64,000 nt of DNA from Nocardia jinanensis (lineage in GTDB: Bacteria > Actinomycetota > Actinomycetes > Mycobacteriales > Mycobacteriaceae). This document shows, one piece after another, positions 8,244 to 15,465 of the stretch. Position numbers and translations under genes: made by a program. Location of the stretch: contig NZ_BMMH01000008.1 of NCBI RefSeq assembly GCF_014645735.1, positions 250,550 through 314,549 on the forward strand, given 5' to 3'. The notes beneath the pieces were generated by a model. That model saw nothing but the letters and a program-made list of their open reading frames with translations, did no database searches and was not told where the DNA came from. Position 1 is the first letter of the stretch. Every line of letters begins with the position of its first letter.

Positions 8244-9107
8244 ATGCCCATCGATCCCGAAATCGCGCTGGGAGCCGAACTCCCGAGCAAGGAATTCTCC
8301 TGGACTTCCTCCGACGTCCAGCTCTACCACCTGGGTATCGGCGCGGGACACCGCTGGACCGACCCCGCCGAACTGCGTTACCTCGACGATCGGGAACCGC
8401 AGGTACTGCCCACTTTCGCCACCGTCGCCCACACCTTGCGCGATACCGACCCACCGAAGGTCAAATTCCCCGGCGTCGATATCGACCTGGCCAAGGTCGT
8501 ACACGGTTCGCAGGAGGTGCGGGTACACCGGCCGCTGCCCGCCTGCGGCAAAGCGACCCGCACCGGCCGGATCAGCGAACTGTGGGACAAGGGTTCCAAT
8601 GCGGTGATCGTGCAGGAGTTCACCGTCACCGGCTCCGACGGCGAAGCGCTGTGGACCGAAAGGTCCTCCATCTTCGCCCGCGGGGAGGGCGGATTCGGCG
8701 GTGAGCGCGGCCCGAGCAGCAAAGCCGAACTCCCCGAACGGGACCCGGATTTCGATGTGACCACCGCGACCCTGCCGCAGCAGGCCCTGCTCTATCGTCT
8801 CTGCGGTGACCGCAACCCGCTGCACTCCGACCCGGAGTTCGCGAAGGGCGCGGGGTTCCCGGCGCCCATCCTGCACGGGCTGTGCACCTACGGGATCATC
8901 TGCAAAACCGCCACCGATACGGTGCTGGACTCCGTGGCCGGCCGCGTGACCGGATTCGAGGCGAGGTTCGCGGGCGTGCTGTTCCCCGGGGAGACGCTGC
9001 GGTCGCGGATCTGGCAGGAGCCGGGTCGGCTGATCATCAGCGCCACCGCCGTCGAACGCGACGGCGCGCCGGTGCTGGGCGATGTGGTGCTCACCTACGC
9101 CGACTGA
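8244..9107 (+). CDS. hsd4B: MaoC-type steroid enoyl-CoA hydratase (Hsd4B-like)
   Basis: A 287-residue double hot-dog hydratase. The C-terminal domain carries the hydratase-2 signature LCGDRNPLHSDPEFAKGAGF followed by PILHGLCTYG (about residues 190-220), with the catalytic Asp/His pair; the N-terminal hot-dog repeat is degenerate, as usual. It should hydrate 2-enoyl-CoA intermediates. Its length and place directly after kstD match M. tuberculosis Rv3538, which acts in cholesterol catabolism. AGGAGAA precedes the ATG. It is probably cotranscribed with kstD under KstR control. The symbol follows the mycobacterial gene name; the exact steroid side-chain substrate is inferred. Confidence 0.88.
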   Translation: MPIDPEIALGAELPSKEFSWTSSDVQLYHLGIGAGHRWTDPAELRYLDDREPQVLPTFATVAHTLRDTDPPKVKFPGVDIDLAKVVHGSQEVRVHRPLPACGKATRTGRISELWDKGSNAVIVQEFTVTGSDGEALWTERSSIFARGEGGFGGERGPSSKAELPERDPDFDVTTATLPQQALLYRLCGDRNPLHSDPEFAKGAGFPAPILHGLCTYGIICKTATDTVLDSVAGRVTGFEARFAGVLFPGETLRSRIWQEPGRLIISATAVERDGAPVLGDVVLTYAD

Positions 9108-9127
9108 TATCGGCGGCACGATCCACG

Positions 9128-9157
9128 ACCGGCGGGTTCCTCGGTGGACCCGCCGGT
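9128..9157. terminator. Hairpin between convergent hsd4B and lipase genes
   Basis: A perfect 10-bp stem, ACCGGCGGGT (9128-9137) with ACCCGCCGGT (9148-9157) and a 10-base loop, starts 20 bp after the hsd4B stop. No T-tract follows. It is probably a terminator or 3'-end-stabilising hairpin. Confidence 0.55.
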
Positions 9158-9250
9158 TCGTCGGGTGTGGGTGCCGCGTGGATCGGTTGCGGCGGAGCCG
9201 GTCCGGAGACCCGGGTTCGCCCGGCCCGCCGGGTGGCGGCTATCGGCGGT

Positions 9251-10054
9251 TCAACCGATATCGGGGTGTTCGATATCCGGCTCGAGCGAAGACCGCTGCG
9301 AGCTGAGGAAGAACTGCCGCGGGCAGTCCGTGGCGAGGGGCCCACCGCGCAGGGCCGAATCGATCAGGTCCTGGAAGGCCGCGTCCTGCGGTTCGTCGCG
9401 GTGGCTGACCTGGCGACCCGGACAGAATCGCTGAACACTCGCGTTGACGGCCCCCGGCAGGTGTGAACGTTCGGGCCCCTCGTTCTCCGAGTAGAGGTGG
9501 TACGCCGGGATACCGGGCGGCAGTACCGGTGGTGTGTTCAGCTGCTGCAGGAAATCCGAGTCCGGTGCGATATCACGGCATCCGGGGAAGAGGGGCGCGC
9601 AGAGAAATCCCAGCGGTTGACCGTCGTTCGGGGTACCGAGATCGAGATAGGTGCCCACCGAATCGAGGCCGCCGAGGAATTTCACATAGTGCCGCTGCGC
9701 AAGCCCACCCATCGAATGCCCGACCAGGTCCACTCGCCGGGCTCCGGTGGTCCGCCGGATATCGGCGACCTTGTCGGCGATCACCGTCGCCGATTCGGCT
9801 ATTCCCGCAGTCCCCGAGGACCCGGCGGGTACTCCCGGCAGAACCATGGAGTAGGCGTTGTACCCGCGATCGGCCAAGTCCGACCGCAGGTTCTCCAGAA
9901 TGCCCCGGTCGGCGTCGAAACCACCGATGACCAGAACGGGATTCAGAGGTGCGGGGTCGGCCCCGGCGAAGTCGTCCGGCAACGCCGCCACGGCGCAGCC
10001 CAGCGATACGACCACGACAGCGAATCGAGCGAGCACCGCGAGCACAGTTTTCAT
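9251..10054 (-). CDS. Secreted class 2-type lipase/esterase
   Basis: A 267-residue alpha/beta hydrolase with an N-terminal signal peptide (about residues 1-30) and so probably extracellular. The nucleophile motif GHSMGG is at residues 112-117 (Ser114), preceded by the LVIGGFDADRGILENL segment typical of triacylglycerol lipases that start with a short strand and a long helix. Candidates for the acid and His are downstream (for example SHLPGAVN). Several cysteines may form disulfides. It is monocistronic and convergent with hsd4B. Substrate unknown; carboxylic esters of lipids are likely. Confidence 0.85.
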   Translation of the reverse strand: MKTVLAVLARFAVVVVSLGCAVAALPDDFAGADPAPLNPVLVIGGFDADRGILENLRSDLADRGYNAYSMVLPGVPAGSSGTAGIAESATVIADKVADIRRTTGARRVDLVGHSMGGLAQRHYVKFLGGLDSVGTYLDLGTPNDGQPLGFLCAPLFPGCRDIAPDSDFLQQLNTPPVLPPGIPAYHLYSENEGPERSHLPGAVNASVQRFCPGRQVSHRDEPQDAAFQDLIDSALRGGPLATDCPRQFFLSSQRSSLEPDIEHPDIG

Positions 10055-10254
10055 CGACCTGCTTTCCGGAGGCTGAGCGACCGCTGCCCCGTCACCCCGG
10101 ACCGCGAACAGCGTCGACCGACGGCCAGGATGCTAGCGCGGTGAACACACGGCTCCAGGTAGGCGCGACGGGATCACCCCGCGGGTGATCGAAGACCATC
10201 CTGCGGGCGCCCATCGCGACCTTTCCTCCCACACGCCCCGAACACCCGCCACCG

Positions 10255-10388
10255 GCGACTCGGTGGATCGTTCCCGATGAAGCGATCCACCGAGCCGGCC
10301 GACCGGTCGCCGCGGCGACCGTCTCGAAGTCACGGTCGTAGTGGAGCATCGTGAGCCGGTTCGCTTCCGCCGCCGCGATGAGATTCCC
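10255..10388 (-). pseudogene. C-terminal remnant of a VapC-like PIN-domain toxin
   Basis: One minus-strand frame reads NLIAAAEANRLTMLHYDRDF followed by ETVAAATGRPARWIASSG. This matches the C-terminal third of VapC toxins, including the acidic residue in the LHYDRDFE strand and the TGxPxxWI tail. The N-terminal part with the first catalytic Asp is absent and no vapB antitoxin is near. Its upstream end runs into the MerR gene at 10330 in another frame, so that gene's last codons may be borrowed from this remnant. Seen by eye; a profile search would confirm. Confidence 0.55.
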
Positions 10389-11307
10389 GCAGCGCCACGG
10401 CGAACCAGCCGAATACCGGCCCCAGATCCGCCGGCGCGGGCCAGTCGTTGACGGTGGAGACCAACTGCCAGTACCGCGCCACCCGGGGATCGTCGGCCAC
10501 CTCCAGCCGCTCCAGGATCCACGACCGCAGCGCGCTGTCGTCCGGCCTGCCGAAAGTCTCGGCATATCGCGTACTCAGCCGGTCGAGGATCGGGCGAGCC
10601 GCCGCAGCGCCCGGGTCGATTCCGGCCGCCAGCGCCCGGGTCACCTCGTCGCGCACCGCCTCCGTCAGATCGTGGTGCAGTCCGGTGTCGTCGCCGGCGG
10701 CCCTTTCCCTCGCCTGATATTCGGCCATCCGGCGAACCGCGGCGCGGAAGGTCTCGTCCCGCACCAACTCCACCAGGTCCATCCATGCCGTCACCTGTTC
10801 GGTGGTGGGGTCGGCGGGCAGGTCCGGCATGCTCGATCGCAGCAGCTCCACGACAGCCGGGTTCGCATCGACCGCGCCGAAGGTCTCGTCGACGAAATCG
10901 TGGACGAGACGGTGACGTTCGGATTCGGACAGGTTGATCAGTTCGTTCATCAGTTCCATCTCCTCAGGGTTCGATTCCCGTTCGGCCACCGCTCGCAGCA
11001 CCGCACGCCGGAGCCGCAGAGTGCGGATCTGCACGTCCAAGGCATCGGCGTGCGCGGCCGCCACCTCCCTCAGGGAGACCTCCCGGGCCAGGATCGCGCG
11101 CACCGTCGCGAGGTCGATATCGAGCGCGCGCAGCGTGCGGACCAGTTCCAGACGGGCCATCGCGTGCGTGTCGTAGAGGCGGTAACCGGCGGGGCTGTGC
11201 TCGGTCGGCGGGACGATGCCCGTATCGGAGTAGAACCGGATCGTCTTGACCGAGAGTCCGGTCCGTTCGGCCAGGGCTCCGATCGTGCAGAGCGTCGCGT
11301 CGTCCAT
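10330..11307 (-). CDS. MerR-family transcriptional regulator with long C-terminal domain
   Basis: A 325-residue protein with an N-terminal MerR winged helix (TIGALAERTGLSVKTIRFYS, residues 8-27, then AGYRLYD) and dimerisation helix, followed by an all-helical region of about 200 residues as in long TipA-like MerR members. The ATG at 11307 is chosen because MerR homology begins there; the same frame stays open upstream but is unrelated. The C-terminus (GGGSEPAHDAPLRP) is encoded over the VapC-like remnant in another frame and may not be native. Ligand and targets unknown; the truncated amidohydrolase gene is divergent. Confidence 0.85.
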   Translation of the reverse strand: MDDATLCTIGALAERTGLSVKTIRFYSDTGIVPPTEHSPAGYRLYDTHAMARLELVRTLRALDIDLATVRAILAREVSLREVAAAHADALDVQIRTLRLRRAVLRAVAERESNPEEMELMNELINLSESERHRLVHDFVDETFGAVDANPAVVELLRSSMPDLPADPTTEQVTAWMDLVELVRDETFRAAVRRMAEYQARERAAGDDTGLHHDLTEAVRDEVTRALAAGIDPGAAAARPILDRLSTRYAETFGRPDDSALRSWILERLEVADDPRVARYWQLVSTVNDWPAPADLGPVFGWFAVALRESHRGGGSEPAHDAPLRP

Positions 11308-11382
11308 GGCACCAGCCTGCTGTCTCCCCCGGGTGGAGACACAAGATATTTGTCGTCCGGTTCGCACCACCGCACTGCGTCG

Positions 11383-11955
11383 CGCCGCTACCTGGACGAC
11401 GACTTCTTCCGACCGATCCTGGCGCGCGCCGCCGAACTGCGGGTCCCGATCTATCTGCATCCCACACCGCCCCCACCTGCGGTGATCGAGGCGTCCTATC
11501 TCGGCAACTATCCGCCCGAGGTGGCGCAGGCCTTCGCGACCAGCGGGTGGGGATGGCATATCGAGACCGCCACCCACGTCCTGCGTATCGTGCTGAGCGG
11601 GGTGTTCGACCGCTTCCCCGATCTGCAACTGGTGGTCGGCCATATGGGAGAGGGACTGTCGTTCATGATGCCCAGGTTCGAACAGGTCATGTCCCGGGTG
11701 GTGCAGCTGCAGCGGCCGGTCGGCGAATACTTCCGCACCAATCTCCACTACACCTTCGCCGCCTTCAACTGGACTCCCACCTTCCTGAACCTGCTGCTCC
11801 AGGTGGGTGTGGAACGGATCCTGTTCGCCACCGATCACCCCTACGGGTCGATGGAGACAGCCCGTGCGTTTTTGGACCGGCTCCCGGTCGCCCCCGCCGA
11901 CCGGGAACGGATCGCGCAGCACAACGCCGAACGGCTGCTCGGGCTGGGAACATGA
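11383..11955 (+). pseudogene. 5'-truncated amidohydrolase (ACMSD/2,3-DHB decarboxylase-like)
   Basis: About 190 codons of an Amidohydro_2 family enzyme are intact: RRYLDDDFFRPILARAAELR, VPIYLHPTPPPP, VVGHMGEGLSFMMPRFEQ, YFRTNLHYTFA and ILFATDHPYGSM, including the His and Asp metal ligands of the C-terminal half. The N-terminal third (with the HxH motif) is missing: homology begins about 75 bp from the divergent MerR start codon, and no start codon or ribosome site fits. The frame stays open upstream but only reads the antisense of merR. I call it a remnant. Its stop overlaps the TetR start (ATGA), suggesting a former operon. Confidence 0.7.
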
Positions 11956-12533
11956 CCGGGCTACGCGAGCGCAAGAAGCAGCGCACCCGGCTGGCGATCC
12001 AGGAACAGGCACTGGCGTTGTTCGGCCGCGACGGCTACGAGAACACGACGATCAAACAGATCGCGGCGGCCGCGGAGGTCTCCGAGCGGACTTTCTTCCG
12101 GTACTTCCCCACCAAGGAAGATGTGGTGACCTGGGATGGGCTGGACCTGTCGTTCGCCGTCCGGTTCCGCGCGCAACCCGCCACCGACAGCACCTTCGAC
12201 GCCGTGCGGGCGACGCTGCTGGAGACCTTCACCGACCTCTCCCCCACCGAACAGCGCCGCCTGCGGGAACGCGTGGTGCTGATGACATCCGTGCCACCGC
12301 TGCGGGCCCTGCTGCTGGACCAGCTGGTCGGCACCGGGCACGCGATCGCACGATTGGTGGCCGACCGTATCGGCGCGGAGCCCGGCGACCCCGGGGTCCG
12401 CGCCCTGGTCGGCGCGGTCGTGGGGGCCGCCTTCGCGGCGGTTCTCGCGGTGCCGGAGCATCCGGATACCGATTTCGCCACATTGCTCGACGAAACCCTC
12501 GAGCACCTGTCCGTGATGCCAACCGTCGAATAG
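11952..12533 (+). CDS. TetR-family transcriptional regulator
   Basis: A 193-residue TetR protein. The HTH is clear at residues 5-50 (ERKKQRTRLAIQEQALALFG, then IKQIAAAAEVSERTFFRYFP). The C-terminal ligand domain is typical of the group but not diagnostic. The ATG at 11952 overlaps the stop of the truncated amidohydrolase by four bases (ATGA), so it was probably co-translated with that enzyme and regulated it. It may now regulate something else. Ligand unknown. Confidence 0.9.
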   Translation: MTGLRERKKQRTRLAIQEQALALFGRDGYENTTIKQIAAAAEVSERTFFRYFPTKEDVVTWDGLDLSFAVRFRAQPATDSTFDAVRATLLETFTDLSPTEQRRLRERVVLMTSVPPLRALLLDQLVGTGHAIARLVADRIGAEPGDPGVRALVGAVVGAAFAAVLAVPEHPDTDFATLLDETLEHLSVMPTVE

Positions 12534-12577
12534 CGAGCGACCCGTGTGGTCGTTACCCGGCTCGGTAATCTCGTCCG

Positions 12578-12958
12578 GTGACCGACCGCAGCGCAGACCA
12601 CGAATCGGGATCGCTCGCGCTGGCCCGCCCGTTCCTCGACCGGATCGTCGATCTCACCTTCGACCGCCCCTATGGAAGCCGGCACCCACGGTGCGGGTAC
12701 CGCTACCCGGTCAACTACGGTTTCGTTCCCGGCACGCGCGCGCCCGACGGCGAGGAGTTGGACGCCTACTATCTCGGTCCGCGTTAACCGTTGGCGTTCG
12801 CCCGAGGCAGGTATATCGCGATCGTCCACCGGTTGTACGACGATGACGACAAACTGGTCGTCGTACCGGCGGAGAGCCCGGATCTCGACGACGATGCCAT
12901 CGCGACCGCGGTCGAATTCCAGGAGAACCCGGGGGAATACATCATCGTGCGGCACTGA
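12578..12958 (+). pseudogene. Inorganic pyrophosphatase-like gene with one in-frame TAA
   Basis: A 127-codon gene read in one frame. Codons 1-69 give a pyrophosphatase-like N-terminal half (RYPVNYGFVPGTRAPDGEEL then DAYYLGPR). Codon 70 (12785-12787) is TAA. The same frame continues with PLAFARGRYIAIVHRLYDDD, DKLVVVPAES and the C-terminus up to a TGA at 12956-12958. In small proteins of this family as I know them the sequence at the stop is GxxEPL, so a GAA-to-TAA change would explain it. There is no frameshift or gap. Either a recent nonsense mutation or, less likely, readthrough. The start is a GTG at 12578. Confidence 0.75.
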
Positions 12959-12990
12959 ACGGCCCGTATGCCCGACCACATTCGACCGCC

Positions 12991-13107
12991 ACCGGTGTGT
13001 CCGCCACGCAGCTGATCGCGCTGGATGCCGATATCGTGTGCGTCGGTCACGGCGACGTGCTCACCGGTGACCCGTTGCGTGCCCGGCGGGCCGGATCGCC
13101 GCGCTGA
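12991..13107 (+). pseudogene. Possible C-terminal remnant of an MBL-fold hydrolase
   Basis: The frame reads TGVSATQLIALDADIVCVGH then GDVLTGDPLRARRAG and a TGA at 13105-13107. The DADIVCVGHGDVLTG segment resembles the last His-bearing strand of metallo-beta-lactamase-fold hydrolases. Nothing of the N-terminal HxHxDH motif is present upstream, where the pyrophosphatase-like gene ends. The call is weak because it rests on one short motif. Confidence 0.3.
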
Positions 13108-13145
13108 CGGCGACCGCGTACCGAAGTGCTGCGGATCGCTCCCCG

Positions 13146-14357
13146 TCAGAGCGGGCGGTGGAATCCCGGTGAAGCGACGGCCAGTCGTAATCTGGCGTCG
13201 TCGCGATGGGACAGGGTGAGTTCGTACCAGTCCGGCGTACGAGCCCGCGCGGAGATACCGTCTATGCCGGTGGAGGTGGTCACCTCCCAACCCAGTTGCT
13301 CCCAGATCCGCAGGATCAGCGGCAGATATGCCTGCGGGCGGTCCGGGGGTGGTGGGTCGAGGAAGTAACGGATCTCGAGCCGATCCACCCGGTAGATATT
13401 GCCCGCGTCGTCGTCGAACGGTAGTACGGTCTCGCCGTTCAGGCCGTCCTGGGGGCTGATACTCAGCTGACCTTCCACTGCTTCGAGCAATGCCGCGACG
13501 AGACCGGCGATGCGCACGCGGGCGCTCTCCTCGGTGAGTTCGCGGTTCCAGAAGACCGCCCGCGCCGCGCGCACCGTCGAGCGGGCCGCGATCCGTTGCC
13601 GGAGTTCCTCCGGGGTCGGCGGTGTCTCGGCGGCCGGGGGCTCCGGGGGACGATCGCGCGCCAACTCGAAACCGCGACCCATCAGATCGTCGAAGGTGCG
13701 GCCGAAGTCCATGGGCCGCTCCATATCACCGCCGAATTCCCAGCCGACGGTCTCGTCCGGCAGATCGGCGGAGACGAAGTAGTTGGTACCGCCCAGGCCC
13801 TTGGCTATCAGCATCGCCCGATCGCCCGGAATACGCTCGTCGGTATCCCAGTTGCGCACCGATTCGACCATGGCGAGCTCGGTATAGGTCCGCATATCGC
13901 GGGGACGGGTGGGGCCGAAGGAGATACCGTCGAGATCGGTGAACCCGGCATGCACCATGCTGAGAAAAACCCGCAGCGACTCCGGCAACGCATCCCAGCA
14001 GGGCGGCACATCGGTCCCGAAGGTCGCCGGATCCCAGCCGACCCGGAACTCGTGTGGTTGGAAGGGTTTGCGGAGCGCGTAGAGCAGCACCCAGTCGCCG
14101 CGTAACAAACAGACGCGGACATCGTCGAGACATTCGGCGAGCACGGCACCGAACCGCGGCACCAGCTCGAACAGGTCGAGGTTCCACAGCGCCACCGCGG
14201 CCGCACTGCGGACGCGGGCATCGCAGGCGCCCGCGATCTCCGCCCACTGCGCGGGGACATGAGCGGCGGCCGAACTCCCCGGTTCGACGAGCAGCGCTGA
14301 GCCGGACCCGTATTCCGCTACGACCCGCGCGAAGTCCACAGTGTCCACGGCATGCAT
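13146..14357 (-). CDS. Unrecognised 403-residue cytoplasmic protein
   Basis: I do not recognise a named family. No signal peptide or membrane segment is seen. Residues 1-210 end in GLGGTNYFVSADLPDETVGW, a pattern that loosely recalls SUKH/SMI1 immunity-type domains. A Pro/Glu-rich linker (PPEPPAAETPPTPEELRQR) separates this from a C-terminal domain ending in ARTPDWYELTLSHRDDARLR then LAVASPGF. Two-domain architecture is therefore likely. The ATG at 14357 was chosen over an upstream in-frame start at 14513 because coding character begins there. It is divergent from a methyltransferase. The immunity idea is speculative. Confidence 0.7.
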   Translation of the reverse strand: MHAVDTVDFARVVAEYGSGSALLVEPGSSAAAHVPAQWAEIAGACDARVRSAAAVALWNLDLFELVPRFGAVLAECLDDVRVCLLRGDWVLLYALRKPFQPHEFRVGWDPATFGTDVPPCWDALPESLRVFLSMVHAGFTDLDGISFGPTRPRDMRTYTELAMVESVRNWDTDERIPGDRAMLIAKGLGGTNYFVSADLPDETVGWEFGGDMERPMDFGRTFDDLMGRGFELARDRPPEPPAAETPPTPEELRQRIAARSTVRAARAVFWNRELTEESARVRIAGLVAALLEAVEGQLSISPQDGLNGETVLPFDDDAGNIYRVDRLEIRYFLDPPPPDRPQAYLPLILRIWEQLGWEVTTSTGIDGISARARTPDWYELTLSHRDDARLRLAVASPGFHRPL

Positions 14358-14457
14358 TGAACAGCACACGTCCGACAGATACCCGTGACTTCCCGGTATT
14401 CCCCGCTCGACATGCCACGATGTGGTTACCAGACCCGGGAACAGGGAGGTGGCGGCA

Positions 14458-15138
14458 TTGCCCGAACAACCCGAGGACCGCACCGGCGATCGGCTGGGCA
14501 GCAGGCGGCCCACCAGCCACGAACGCAGCAGCGGCCGACCCTGGGACGCTTCTTATCAGGACGGGCCCGCCCCCTGGGACACCGGCCGTCCCCAGCCCGC
14601 CGTGGTGCGCACAGCGGCGGAGGGCGGTTTCACCGGCGCGGTGCTCGACGCGGGCTGCGGCACCGGCGAGAACGCCCTGCACATCGCCGCAGAGGGCCAG
14701 CGGGTTCTGGGGTTCGATATCGCCGCGACGGCCCTGGAAACCGCACGCGCGAAAGCGGCGGACCGGGGCATCGAGGCCGAGTTCGTCACCGCCGACGCAT
14801 TCGAGCTGGCAGGACTCGACCGCACCTTCGACACAGTCCTGGATTGCGGGCTGTTCCACACCTTCGACCGGGACGAGCGAATGGCGTATGTCTCGAGCCT
14901 GGCCTCGGTGACCGAACCCGGCGCGGTCCTGTACGTGCTGTGCTTCAGCGACGAGGGCGCCGACCTCGGCCCGCACCCGGTGAGCCCGGAGGACCTGAAC
15001 GACGCCTTCAGCCCTTCGGTGGGATGGAATATCGCCTCGGTCGAACCGGAACGGATCGAAACGAGATTCCACGATCACGGAGCACCGGCCTGGTGGGCGA
15101 GGGTCGATCGGGTCCGGGCCGCGGACAACGCAACCTAG
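14458..15138 (+). CDS. Class I SAM-dependent methyltransferase
   Basis: A 226-residue methyltransferase. Motif I is VLDAGCGTGENALHIA, followed by the acidic GFDIAATALETAR strand, FVTADAFEL and DTVLDCGLFHTFD, a thiopurine/tellurite-resistance-like arrangement. It should methylate a small molecule with SAM in the cytoplasm; the substrate is not evident. I prefer a TTG at 14458 because GGGAGG lies eight bases upstream; a GTG at 14422 is in frame but has no ribosome site. It is divergent from the unrecognised 403-residue protein. Confidence 0.85.
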   Translation: MPEQPEDRTGDRLGSRRPTSHERSSGRPWDASYQDGPAPWDTGRPQPAVVRTAAEGGFTGAVLDAGCGTGENALHIAAEGQRVLGFDIAATALETARAKAADRGIEAEFVTADAFELAGLDRTFDTVLDCGLFHTFDRDERMAYVSSLASVTEPGAVLYVLCFSDEGADLGPHPVSPEDLNDAFSPSVGWNIASVEPERIETRFHDHGAPAWWARVDRVRAADNAT

Positions 15139-15465
15139 CGGCGAATTGTCCTACCCGCCTCCCACAGCGCGAGTGATTCCCACGAATACGAGGTCCTGCC
15201 CCGCTCGACCCCTCACCATCGCGGCCTCCACAACTGTCGTGTGCACCATTCGATTCTTGCGATTGATCGCTGCTACCGCATCATCCACTTCCGCGAGTAG
15301 GGCCCATCGGTGTTGCAGTAGGCGAGTGCTACGTGTCGTCGGGCGGTGGGCGGATCCGCCGCCACGGCGGCACGGGCCCGTGGGGTGGGCGCCCATGTCC
15401 TCGATCGCGGTGCGCACCCGCCGATGCTGTGACCGGTGGGTGCGTGAACCGCTACCTCGCGACTG
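15139..15465. other. Intergenic stretch without a recognised gene
   Basis: About 330 bp between the methyltransferase and the convergent monooxygenase. Short open frames exist on both strands (for example 88 codons at 15151-15417, minus) but show no known domain, no ribosome site and no consistent coding signal. I see no RNA gene or clear terminator. Confidence 0.5.

Noticed and set aside
10351..11955. A 534-codon plus-strand frame that looks like one large protein
   Set aside because: Its first 345 codons are antisense to the MerR gene; only the last 190 codons have amidohydrolase homology.
10330..12012. A 560-codon minus-strand frame
   Set aside because: Only the part from 11307 down is MerR; the upstream codons are antisense to the amidohydrolase and TetR genes.
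15151..15417. 88-codon minus-strand frame after the methyltransferase
   Set aside because: No ribosome site, no domain, and codon pattern not clearly coding.
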